From: Chloroflexota bacterium | GTDB lineage: Bacteria > Chloroflexota > Limnocylindria > Limnocylindrales > CSP1-4 | Direction of reading: 5' to 3' | Assembly: GCA_004298915.1 (NCBI GenBank) | Contig: SCTE01000496.1 | Coordinates: forward strand, 1-7,040 | Length of the DNA stretch: 7,040 nucleotides | Shown here: positions 1-6,333 of the stretch, piece by piece | Numbering within the stretch: the first letter of the stretch is position 1 | How the letters are laid out: each line of letters begins with the position of its first letter | The notes under the pieces: generated by a model | The model's database searches: none | What the model was told of the DNA's origin: nothing | What the model saw: the letters and a program-made list of their open reading frames with translations, nothing else | Position numbers and translations under genes: made by a program

Positions 1-1
1 C

Positions 2-790
2 CTGGCCATGGCCATCGGAGCCTCGCTGCTCGCCGCCGCGTGCGGCGGTTCTGCGTCCGCCGCGCCGACCCTCGCCCCGGGCGAGACGGCCACGCCGGCA
101 CCGACCGCCACGTCCGACGCGACGGCCGAACCCGGCTCGAGCACGGGTACGCCCGACGGCGCCCTCGCGTTCGAAGGCGCCACTTCCGCGCTTGACGCGC
201 TTGACTCCTACGAATTCAGCGTGGAGATCGCATCGACCACGACCACCGCAGGCGTCGAGACCCAGAGCCGCACGGTGATGACCGGGGTGGTCGTCAATCG
301 GCCGGAGAAGGCGAGCAGCCTGCAGATGGACGAGTACGACGATTCCGGGACCATCAGCAGCACGACGGGCATCGTCATCATCGGGGACGCGTCCTGGGTG
401 CGGAGCGACGCGTCGGGACCATGGGAGGCGATCCCCCTGGCGCAGGCCAGCCTGTTCGCCCAGAGCTTCGCGGCGTTCCGACCCGAGAAGTTGTTCGGCG
501 TCTACTTTGCGGCCGTCGGCAACGATTTCACCAACGCCGGAACCGAGACCAAGAACGGCATTCCGTCCACACACTACAAGGGGGGCGAGGGGATCGGCAG
601 CGTCTTCGCGGCCATTGCCCAATTCCAGGGCACCTGGACGTCGGATGTGTGGCTGGCCACGGACGGCAACTACCTGGTGCACTCCGAGGCCGTCGGACAG
701 GGCACCAGCGACGGCGACACGGGCTCGTTCCGGATGACCGTCGACATCACCAAGCCCAACGCGGCGGGCCCGATCGAGACGCCGAGCTGA
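2..790 (+). CDS. Putative secreted lipoprotein of unknown function, 5' end outside the window
   Basis: The frame is open to the left edge. The first internal ATG (position 8) gives 260 residues, but the n-region then has no Lys or Arg, so the true start is probably upstream. A short hydrophobic stretch ends in LLAAAC-GGS, a lipobox-like site with Cys12 (counting from that ATG) as the likely lipidated residue; the -3 position is Ala rather than the preferred Leu, so this is a weak match. Residues about 13-55 are an Ala/Thr/Pro/Gly-rich linker typical of exported proteins that must span the cell envelope. The rest (about 60-250) alternates short polar beta-like strands, resembling the LolA/LppX-LprG half-barrel that binds lipid in the envelope. 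That fold is a guess from pattern. It would act anchored outside the membrane. It faces proS tail to tail and shares no operon with it. No catalytic motif is recognised. Confidence 0.72.
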   Translation: MAMAIGASLLAAACGGSASAAPTLAPGETATPAPTATSDATAEPGSSTGTPDGALAFEGATSALDALDSYEFSVEIASTTTTAGVETQSRTVMTGVVVNRPEKASSLQMDEYDDSGTISSTTGIVIIGDASWVRSDASGPWEAIPLAQASLFAQSFAAFRPEKLFGVYFAAVGNDFTNAGTETKNGIPSTHYKGGEGIGSVFAAIAQFQGTWTSDVWLATDGNYLVHSEAVGQGTSDGDTGSFRMTVDITKPNAAGPIETPS

Positions 791-791
791 T

Positions 792-806
792 CCGGCGCCG
801 GGCCCG
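792..806. terminator. Overlapping GC palindromes between convergent genes, possible terminator
   Basis: The 29-bp gap between the lipoprotein stop and the proS stop holds the perfect palindrome CCGGCGCCGG (792-801) overlapping CGGGCCCG (799-806). Position between two convergent gene ends fits a bidirectional terminator, but there is no T-tract on either strand, and such palindromes are common in GC-rich DNA. Weak support. Confidence 0.22.
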
Positions 807-819
807 TGCCGCGCTGAAC

Positions 820-2544
820 TCAGGCGGTCGCGGGCACCGGGATCTCGAACCCGTCGCGGAGCCAGCGCTCCAAGGTTTCGAGCGGGACCGTCGAGCGGTC
901 GCCGGTGGCCCGGCGGGTCACCTCCGCGCCGCCGGCCGCGATCGAGCGCGGGCTGACCGTGACGATCCAGGGCATGCCGAGCAGCTCCGCGTCGGTGAAC
1001 TTGACCCCGGCTGATTCGTCGCGATCGTCGTACAGGATGTCGCGTCCGGCCGAGGCCGCGATCTCGTGGAGGCGGTCCCCGATCTCGGCGATCTGCGGAT
1101 CGCGGTTCGCACCGATGGTCACGAGGTGGGCCGCGTAGGGCGCGACCTCATCGGGCCACGCGATCCCCTTCTCGTCGTGATGCGCCTCGACGATGCACGC
1201 GACGTTGCGGCCGAGCCCGATGCCGTAGGAGCCCATGACGACGGGATGGGCCTGCCCATCCTCACCGAGGAACGTCGCGCCGAAGGCCTCGCTGAAGTCC
1301 GTCCCGAGCTTGAAGATGTTGCCGACCTCGATCCCCTGCCGCAGGACCACGGGCTGGCCACAGTTCGGGCACGGATCGCCGGCCCGCGCGTTGGTGATCT
1401 CGGCAATGTGATCCGGCGTGTAATCCCGCGGCACGTTCACGTTCTTCACGTGCCAGCCGACGCGGTTCGCGCCGGCCACCAGGTTCGGTGATCGGACGAC
1501 CAGCTCGTCCACGACCACGACGGCGTCACGCGCACCGAGGGGTGAGCCGTAACCCGCCTCCATGCCCCGGGCCTTGATCTCCTCGATCGTGGCCGGCCGC
1601 AGCCCGCCGCGGGCCTTCACGACGTTGACCAGCTTCGTCTCGTTGACGTCGTAGTCGCCGCGCACGATCGCCACGATGAAGCGGTCGTCGCCGGTCACGA
1701 AGAACGCGGCCTTTGCCGTCTTGCTTCGCGGAATGTCCAGCAACGTCGCCAGGGCGTCGATCGTGGTCGCGTCGGGCGTCTCGACGTCCTCCATCGGAAG
1801 AGCGTCCTCGGGCGTGGGGTCGGGCTTGCCGACGATCGCGATCTGCTGGTTGTCGGCGAAGTTGCAGGCTTCGCACAGGACGAGGGTGTCCTCGCCGAAG
1901 TCGTTGAGGACCATGAACTCGTGGGCGCCCGAGCCGCCCATGATCCCGACGTCGGCCCCGACGGCGATCGCCTCGAGGCCGAGCCGCCGGAAGATCCGCT
2001 CGTAGGCCGCGTACTGGAGGCGGTAGTTCGCGTCCAGGCCCGCCTCGTCCCGGTCGCAGCTGTAGGCGTCCTTCATGACGAACTCGCGGACGCGGATCAG
2101 CCCGCCGCGGGACCGGGGCTCGTCCCGGAACTTGGTCTGGAAGTGGTAGACCATCATCGGGAGCTGTCGGTAGCTCTGGACGATGTCGCGGAGCAGCAGG
2201 GCCACGACCTCCTCGTGGGTCATCGCCAGGACCATGTCCCGGTCGCCCCGATCCTTGAACCGGACCATCTCGGGGCCGATCTTGTAGTACCGCCCGCTCT
2301 CCTTCCAGACCTCGGCCGGATGGACGACCGGCATCTCCATCTCCTGGCTGCCGATCCGGTCCATTTCCTCGCGCACGACCTGCTCGACCCGCCTGGTCAC
2401 CCGGAACCCGAGGGGCAGGAGCGAGTAGATCCCGGAGCCGAGCTGCCGGATGTAGCCCGCCCGGAGCAGGAGACGATGCGACGGCATCTCGACATCGGCC
2501 GGGTCGTCGCGGAGGCTGGTGAAGAACAACTGGCTCAGGCGCAT
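820..2544 (-). CDS. proS: Prolyl-tRNA synthetase, bacterial type with editing insertion
   Basis: Class II aminoacyl-tRNA synthetase that attaches proline to tRNA-Pro in the cytoplasm. The 574 residues match the usual length of the bacterial form (about 570). Class II motif 1 lies around residues 40-70, motif 2 at about 139-162 (FRDE, then RVREF and MKDAYS), and motif 3 at 438-453 (GSYGIGLGR, with Arg446). Between motifs 2 and 3, about residues 240-380, sits the YbaK-like insertion that clears Ala-tRNA-Pro; Lys278 falls where E. coli ProRS has its essential Lys279, so editing is probably active. Two CxxC pairs (Cys224/Cys227 and Cys392/Cys395) may bind zinc. The C-terminal anticodon-binding domain spans about 468-570. 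The ATG at 2544 is chosen because the protein begins at the normal N-terminus (MRLSQLFF) and a -10 box lies 7 nt upstream. No Shine-Dalgarno is present. It is divergent from the phosphate transporter and convergent with the lipoprotein, so it is transcribed alone here. Confidence 0.97.
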   Translation of the reverse strand: MRLSQLFFTSLRDDPADVEMPSHRLLLRAGYIRQLGSGIYSLLPLGFRVTRRVEQVVREEMDRIGSQEMEMPVVHPAEVWKESGRYYKIGPEMVRFKDRGDRDMVLAMTHEEVVALLLRDIVQSYRQLPMMVYHFQTKFRDEPRSRGGLIRVREFVMKDAYSCDRDEAGLDANYRLQYAAYERIFRRLGLEAIAVGADVGIMGGSGAHEFMVLNDFGEDTLVLCEACNFADNQQIAIVGKPDPTPEDALPMEDVETPDATTIDALATLLDIPRSKTAKAAFFVTGDDRFIVAIVRGDYDVNETKLVNVVKARGGLRPATIEEIKARGMEAGYGSPLGARDAVVVVDELVVRSPNLVAGANRVGWHVKNVNVPRDYTPDHIAEITNARAGDPCPNCGQPVVLRQGIEVGNIFKLGTDFSEAFGATFLGEDGQAHPVVMGSYGIGLGRNVACIVEAHHDEKGIAWPDEVAPYAAHLVTIGANRDPQIAEIGDRLHEIAASAGRDILYDDRDESAGVKFTDAELLGMPWIVTVSPRSIAAGGAEVTRRATGDRSTVPLETLERWLRDGFEIPVPATA

Positions 2545-2551
2545 GGGCGGA

Positions 2552-2557
2552 AGAATA
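2552..2557 (-). promoter_or_regulatory. -10 box of a likely leaderless proS promoter
   Basis: On the minus strand TATTCT is followed by 7 nt (TCCGCCC) and then the proS ATG. With a normal -10 to +1 distance, transcription would begin at or next to the A of ATG, giving an mRNA with no 5' leader. There is no purine-rich ribosome-binding site, which agrees. No clear -35 hexamer is seen about 17 nt further upstream. Confidence 0.6.
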
Positions 2558-2618
2558 GCGGCGCCGGCCCGAGCTCATCGCGCGGATGGCCGCCAAGCAC
2601 GACATGGGTCGGTCCTGC

Positions 2619-2624
2619 TAGCCT
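2619..2624 (+). promoter_or_regulatory. -10 box of a likely leaderless pit promoter
   Basis: TAGCCT is followed by 6 nt (GCGCAC) and the GTG start of the phosphate transporter. The spacing predicts a transcript starting at the GTG itself. No Shine-Dalgarno lies upstream. The -35 region is weak: ACGACA at 2599-2604 partly resembles TTGACA but is only 14 bp from the -10. This box supports GTG 2631 as the translation start. Confidence 0.55.
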
Positions 2625-2630
2625 GCGCAC

Positions 2631-3638
2631 GTGCCCGAAGGCCTGTCCCTCCTCCTGATCACCGTCGTCCTGCTCGCCGTGGCGTTCGACTACATCAACG
2701 GATTCCACGACACGGCCAACGCGATCGCGACCTCGGTCTCGACGCGCGCTCTTCGGCCCGATCACGCGATCCTCATGTCGGCGAGCGCCAACTTCCTCGG
2801 CGCCCTCACGGGAACCGCAGTCGCCAAGACGATTGCGTCGGGGATCGCCTCGACGCCCGACGGCAGCGCCGGCCAGATCATCGTGGCGGCGGCCTTGATC
2901 GGCGCGATCGTCTGGAACCTGATCACCTGGCGACTGGGGATCCCGTCGTCATCGAGCCACGCTCTCATCGGCGGGCTGATCGGCGCCGTCATCGCCGCCA
3001 GCGGGACCGGCGCCCTGAAGGTGGACGGGATCATGAACAAGGTCGTCCTCCCGCTCGTGACGTCGCCGATCATCGGGATCCTGCTCGGGTTCGTGCTGAT
3101 GGTCGTGATCCTGAACGTGTTCCGGCGGGGCCATCCACGGCGCCTCAACGATCGCTTCCGTCGCCTGCAGGTGGTGTCCGCGGCGTTCATGGCGTTCAGC
3201 CACGGGTCGAACGACGCCCAGAAGACGATGGGGATCATCACTCTCGCCCTCATCGGCGCCGGCATCCTGCCCAAGGACGCCCCGATCCCGATCTGGGTGA
3301 TCCTGCTTGCGGCATCGGCCATCTCGCTCGGAACGGCGGCCGGTGGCTGGCGGATCATCAAGACCATGGGCCAGCGGGTGGTGAAGCTCGATCCGGTCCA
3401 CGGGTTCGCCGCGGAGACCACGGCCGCGACGATCATCCTGACGGCTTCGCATTTCGGGATGCCGGTCTCGACGACTCACGTGATCTCGTCCGCGATCATG
3501 GGCGTCGGGGCGAGCGATCGACTCTCCGCCGTCCGCTGGGGCGTGGCCGGCAACATCCTGATTGCCTGGATCCTCACCATTCCCGCGTCCGGCGCGGCCG
3601 CGTGGATCGCCTGGGAGGTCCTCAGCCGCGTTCTCTAG
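2631..3638 (+). CDS. pit: Inorganic phosphate transporter, PiT family
   Basis: Integral membrane carrier of the PiT/PHO-4 family, which moves inorganic phosphate (usually as a metal-phosphate complex in bacteria) into the cell using an ion gradient. The 335 residues are almost entirely hydrophobic helices. The family's inverted duplication is visible: the first half has GFHDTANAIAT (24-34) followed by SSSSHALIGG (106-115), and the second half has SHGSNDAQKTMG (190-201) followed by PVSTTHVISS (278-287). The paired Asn/Asp and Ser-Ser-His / Ser-Thr-Thr-His elements are the substrate-path residues of the family. A polar loop near 164-180 (RRGHPRRLNDRFRR) is basic and probably cytoplasmic. GTG 2631 is chosen because it gives a complete first helix and sits 6 nt after a -10 box. 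Many bacterial pit genes are paired with a PhoU-like (DUF47) gene; none is adjacent here. The next gene downstream is a convergent response regulator. Confidence 0.95.
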   Translation: MPEGLSLLLITVVLLAVAFDYINGFHDTANAIATSVSTRALRPDHAILMSASANFLGALTGTAVAKTIASGIASTPDGSAGQIIVAAALIGAIVWNLITWRLGIPSSSSHALIGGLIGAVIAASGTGALKVDGIMNKVVLPLVTSPIIGILLGFVLMVVILNVFRRGHPRRLNDRFRRLQVVSAAFMAFSHGSNDAQKTMGIITLALIGAGILPKDAPIPIWVILLAASAISLGTAAGGWRIIKTMGQRVVKLDPVHGFAAETTAATIILTASHFGMPVSTTHVISSAIMGVGASDRLSAVRWGVAGNILIAWILTIPASGAAAWIAWEVLSRVL

Positions 3639-3653
3639 GCGAATCGCCCGTCC

Positions 3654-3666
3654 CGGCGCAGCGCCG
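3654..3666. terminator. Short GC hairpin between convergent genes, possible terminator
   Basis: CGGCG-CAG-CGCCG gives a 5-bp stem with a 3-nt loop, centred in the 39-bp gap between the pit stop (3638) and the response-regulator stop (3678). It is symmetric and could serve both strands. There is no T-run after it in either direction, so intrinsic termination is doubtful. Confidence 0.25.
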
Positions 3667-3677
3667 CACCGGATCTA

Positions 3678-4370
3678 TCAGGGGCGCCGCAGGACGTAGC
3701 CGACCCCGCGGATCGTCTGAATGAGACTCGGTTGCGCAGGATCGACCTCGATGGCGGCGCGCAACCAATGCACGTGGACGTCGACCGTCCGCGTCTCCCC
3801 GGCGTAGTCGTAGCCCCACACCAGTTCGAGCAACTGGTCGCGCGTGACCACCTGGCCGGCGTGGCGGATCAGGAAGGCGAGAAGCTCGAAGACCTTGGGC
3901 TTGACCTTCACTTCGACGCCGTCGCGGAGGATCTGATGACCGGCGAGATCGACGTGAACGCTCCCGAGATCGACGACGGAGGCCGATGCCGTGGCGTTCG
4001 CCTGCTCCCCTCGGCGGAAGACCGCCCGGATCCGCGCCGAGAGCTCCCGGAGCGAGAACGGCTTGGTCACGTAGTCGTCGGCACCGAGCTCAAGGCCTAC
4101 GACCTTGTCCACCTCGGAACCACGGGCGGTCAGCATGATGATCGGGACCGGCGATTCGGCGCGGATGATCCGGCAAACGTCGATCCCGGAGATCTCGGGG
4201 AGCATGAGGTCCAGCAGCACCAGGTCCGGGTGATCGGCGCGGAAGCGCTCGAGGGCTGCTCGCCCGTCACCGGCGGCCGTGACCCGGAATCCGTCGGCCT
4301 CGAGCGCCTCGACGAGCGTTTCCCGAAGCGTGGGTTCGTCTTCAACGACGAGGATCGAGCGGGCCATCAC
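3678..4370 (-). CDS. Two-component response regulator, OmpR/PhoB family
   Basis: DNA-binding transcription regulator switched by phosphorylation from a sensor kinase. Residues about 5-120 (numbered from the GTG) form the receiver domain: acidic pair Glu10/Asp11, phospho-acceptor Asp54 in LLDLMLP, switch Thr81 in MLTARG, and Lys103 in TKPFS, so all catalytic positions are intact. Residues about 131-228 form the winged-helix effector domain, ending in the typical TIRGVGYVLRRP wing. The recognition helix reads TVDVHVHWLRAAIE, with His-Trp where PhoB has Arg-Arg. Length (230) is normal. The start is either GTG 4370 or the adjacent ATG 4367; a -10 box lies 5 or 8 nt upstream respectively. No histidine kinase is next to it on either side, so the partner is encoded elsewhere. 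It is convergent with the phosphate transporter, which invites but does not prove a phosphate-sensing role of the PhoB/RegX3 kind. Confidence 0.94.
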   Translation of the reverse strand: MMARSILVVEDEPTLRETLVEALEADGFRVTAAGDGRAALERFRADHPDLVLLDLMLPEISGIDVCRIIRAESPVPIIMLTARGSEVDKVVGLELGADDYVTKPFSLRELSARIRAVFRRGEQANATASASVVDLGSVHVDLAGHQILRDGVEVKVKPKVFELLAFLIRHAGQVVTRDQLLELVWGYDYAGETRTVDVHVHWLRAAIEVDPAQPSLIQTIRGVGYVLRRP

Positions 4371-4375
4371 GTTCG

Positions 4376-4381
4376 AGGATA
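4376..4381 (-). promoter_or_regulatory. -10 box of a likely leaderless response-regulator promoter
   Basis: On the minus strand TATCCT is followed by CGAAC and then GTG-ATG. The 5-nt spacing to GTG is slightly short and the 8-nt spacing to ATG slightly long for a transcript starting exactly at the start codon, so both starts stay possible; the mRNA would have a leader of 0-2 nt. No Shine-Dalgarno is seen. Confidence 0.5.
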
Positions 4382-4385
4382 CCGG

Positions 4386-4417
4386 CCCGTGTTAACGGGT
4401 GATTGCGGCCGCCAATC
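4386..4417. repeat. Two adjacent inverted repeats upstream of the response regulator
   Basis: CCCGT-GTTA-ACGGG (4386-4399) and GATTG-7 nt-CAATC (4401-4417, with GCGGCCGC inside) lie side by side in the 55-bp gap between the NTF2-like gene stop and the response-regulator start. They cover the spacer and -35 zone of the putative promoter, so they could be operator sites, for example for autoregulation. They could also be a weak terminator for the gltX pair, but no T-tract follows on the minus strand. Confidence 0.35.
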
Positions 4418-4425
4418 CCCCAGTG

Positions 4426-4818
4426 TCAGCGCTCCAGCTGGTAGTTCTCGGTGAAGTTCCGGCAGCGGCCGTCGGCGTCGAATTCGAGCAGGTAGGTGTT
4501 GTGATACCGGCGCTCGCGGGTGGCGTGGGTCGCGTCCGAGAAGTAGTCCGACGTTCCGACGGCCACGGCCCGGTTCCCGACAACGGCCCACGCTTCGTAC
4601 CACGCGTCGTAGGTGCCCTCGGCATCCCTGCGCGCGGCGTCGCCATCGGGTGCCAGCCAGTCGTCCACGATGGCCTCGCGGCCGCGGACCGGCTCGTCCC
4701 ACGGGTGGTAGCGATATTCCGCATCGGCACTGAACAGGGCTGCGATCTGGTCCCGGTCATAGGTCTTCCAGGCCTCGACGTATTGGTTGAGCCAGCGCTG
4801 AACGTCAGCTCTCGTCAT
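4426..4818 (-). CDS. SnoaL/NTF2-like small protein of unknown function
   Basis: A 130-residue protein with the look of the NTF2-like cone fold: an N-terminal helix pair (VQRWLNQYVEAWKTYD), then LFSADAEYRYHPWDEP and VRGREAIVDDWL, then beta strands ending in LEFDADGRCRNFTENYQLE. These are typical of single-domain SnoaL-like proteins, whose pocket binds or acts on varied small molecules; the substrate cannot be read from sequence. No signal peptide or membrane segment is present, so it is probably cytoplasmic. The ATG at 4818 overlaps the gltX stop as ATGA and is preceded by AAGGAG with 7-nt spacing, which fixes the start. The open frame continues upstream inside gltX, but that extension is an out-of-frame shadow of the synthetase. 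It is cotranscribed and translationally coupled with gltX; no functional link to tRNA charging is evident. Confidence 0.9.
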   Translation of the reverse strand: MTRADVQRWLNQYVEAWKTYDRDQIAALFSADAEYRYHPWDEPVRGREAIVDDWLAPDGDAARRDAEGTYDAWYEAWAVVGNRAVAVGTSDYFSDATHATRERRYHNTYLLEFDADGRCRNFTENYQLER

Positions 4819-6311
4819 CGGGACGCTCCTTCCAGGGTTGCGATCGCCGCGTCGAGGCGGGCCAGGGTCCGCTCCCGCCCGAGCGCGACCAGCGTGTCGA
4901 ACAGGGGCGGGGTGGCGGTCCGCCCGGTCACCGCCACGCGAATGGCCATGAACAGGTCGCCGGCCTTCCAGCCGCGGGCTTCGGCCAGCTCCCGGAGCGG
5001 AGGCTCCAGCTCGTCCGCCTCGAAACTCACGGCGCCGGTGTCGGCAATCACGGCCCGGGCGGCAATCAGGCCGGCGAGTGTTGTGGCCGGATCCCAGCGC
5101 TTCGGCACGAGGACGGCGGGATCGGCGACGAGCCGATCGATCCACAGGAACCCGATGAGGTCACCGACCGCGCCGAGCGTTGGCAACCGCTCGCGGATCA
5201 TCGGCAGGAGGACCTGGACTTCGTCGGCCGTGGGCGTGCGATCGATCCTGCCCGCGATGTGGTCGGCCTCGAGGAACGGCAGGAGCCGGGTCACGAGGTC
5301 ATCGTCGGCCAGGCGGCGGATCCACTGGCCGTTCATCCACTCCAGGCGCTCGCGGTCGAAGACCGCGCCGCCCTTCTGCACGTGGTCGAGGTCGAAGCGC
5401 GCCGCGATCTCATCGAACGACAGGATCTCCTCCTCGGAACCGGTGGACCAGCCGAGGAGCGCGAGATAGTTGACGAGCGCCTCGCGGATGAAGCCCTGGG
5501 CGATGTAATCGGAGATCGCGGTCTGGCTCTTGCGCTTGCTCATCTTCGTCCGATCCGGATTGAGGATCAGCGGCAGGTGGGCGAAGACCGGCTCGGGATG
5601 GCCGAGCGCCCGGAACAGGAGGATGTGCTTGGGGGTGTTGGACAGGTGGTCCTCGCCCCGGATCACGTGGCTGATCTCCATCGCGGCGTCATCGACGACG
5701 ACCGTGAAGTGGTAGAGCGGCGTTCCGTCGCCCCGCACGATCACGAAATCACCGCCCAGGTTCGAGGTGTCGATCTCGACGCGGCCGCGCACGGCGTCAT
5801 CGAACGCGACCACCTCGGCCGGGACGCGGAACCGGATGGCCGGAGGACGCCCCCCGGTCGCGCGTGCGGCACGTTCGTCCGCGGTCAAGGTGGCGCAGCG
5901 GCCCACGTACTTGGGCGGCAGGTGTGCGGCTTCCTGGGCCTTGCGGTCCGCATCGAGCTCCTCGGCGCTGCAGAAGCACGGATAAGCCAGGTCGCGCTCG
6001 AGGAGTCCGGCAACCGCCGCGGCATAGCGATCGAGCCGCTGCATCTGCCGGTACGGACCGTACGGGCCGTTGTCCTCGCCACCGGCGGCATCTGGGCCCT
6101 CGTCCCAGGTGATCCCGAGCCAATGCAGGCCCTCGAGAATGTCGGCCTCGAACGCAACGGTGCTGCGGGCAACGTCGGTGTCCTCGAGCCGGAGGAGGAA
6201 CGTGCCGCCCGTGTGGCGGGCATACAGGGCGTTGAACAGCGCGGTCCGGGCCGTGCCGATGTGGAGCGGGCCCGTCGGGCTGGGCGCAATGCGAACGCGG
6301 GGTGGATTCAT
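4815..6311 (-). CDS. gltX: Glutamyl-tRNA synthetase
   Basis: Class I aminoacyl-tRNA synthetase charging tRNA-Glu with glutamate; in organisms lacking GlnRS the enzyme also charges tRNA-Gln for later amidation by GatCAB, which this window cannot decide. The 498 residues fit the family. The Rossmann catalytic domain starts with PSPTGPLHIGTAR (ATP-binding HIGT, 17-20). A zinc-binding insertion is complete: Cys112, Cys114, Tyr135 and Cys139. The tRNA-Glu element VIRGEDHLSNTP lies at 216-227, and the second ATP motif is KMSKR (256-260) followed by KSQTAISDY, rather than the HG-containing form of E. coli. The helical anticodon-binding region covers about 330-495, including GDLFMAIRVAVTGR (451-464). 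The ATG at 6311 begins directly before the catalytic fold and lies 6 nt after a -10 box. Its stop overlaps the start of the NTF2-like gene. The DtxR-like gene ends 22 nt upstream on the same strand. Confidence 0.97.
   Translation of the reverse strand: MNPPRVRIAPSPTGPLHIGTARTALFNALYARHTGGTFLLRLEDTDVARSTVAFEADILEGLHWLGITWDEGPDAAGGEDNGPYGPYRQMQRLDRYAAAVAGLLERDLAYPCFCSAEELDADRKAQEAAHLPPKYVGRCATLTADERAARATGGRPPAIRFRVPAEVVAFDDAVRGRVEIDTSNLGGDFVIVRGDGTPLYHFTVVVDDAAMEISHVIRGEDHLSNTPKHILLFRALGHPEPVFAHLPLILNPDRTKMSKRKSQTAISDYIAQGFIREALVNYLALLGWSTGSEEEILSFDEIAARFDLDHVQKGGAVFDRERLEWMNGQWIRRLADDDLVTRLLPFLEADHIAGRIDRTPTADEVQVLLPMIRERLPTLGAVGDLIGFLWIDRLVADPAVLVPKRWDPATTLAGLIAARAVIADTGAVSFEADELEPPLRELAEARGWKAGDLFMAIRVAVTGRTATPPLFDTLVALGRERTLARLDAAIATLEGASR
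4826..4831 (-). promoter_or_regulatory. Strong Shine-Dalgarno for the gltX-coupled gene
   Basis: AAGGAG on the minus strand, inside the gltX coding end, lies 7 nt before the ATG of the NTF2-like gene. It is the only clear ribosome-binding site in the window, and it belongs to the only complete gene that is internal to an operon. It decides the start of that gene. Confidence 0.8.
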
Positions 6312-6317
6312 GGACTG

Positions 6318-6323
6318 ATTCTA
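6318..6323 (-). promoter_or_regulatory. -10 box of a likely leaderless gltX promoter
   Basis: On the minus strand TAGAAT is followed by CAGTCC (6 nt) and the gltX ATG. It sits inside the 22-nt gap after the DtxR-like gene, so gltX probably has its own promoter even if read-through from upstream also occurs. A direct repeat of GACCCC (6324-6335) abuts it on the upstream side, overlapping the end of the DtxR-like gene. No Shine-Dalgarno is present. Confidence 0.6.
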
Positions 6324-6333
6324 GGGGTCGGGG

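Noticed and set aside
1526..2605. Minus-strand frame (359 codons) overlapping proS in a different frame, beginning upstream of it
   Set aside because: Arg/Pro/Gly-rich with no domain, and proS occupies the same DNA with intact class II motifs.
1921..2658. Plus-strand frame (245 codons) antisense to the 5' half of proS and running into pit
   Set aside because: No recognisable protein features; it is the complement of conserved synthetase sequence.
2519..3724. Long plus-strand open frame (401 codons) covering the pit gene in another frame
   Set aside because: It is extremely rich in Arg, Asp and Gly with no recognisable domain, and overlaps a clear PiT transporter over its full length; GC-rich codon bias makes such shadow frames.
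4819..5145. N-terminal extension of the NTF2-like frame upstream of ATG 4818
   Set aside because: It reads through gltX in another frame with low-complexity Arg/Gly sequence; the ATGA overlap and AAGGAG place the true start at 4818.
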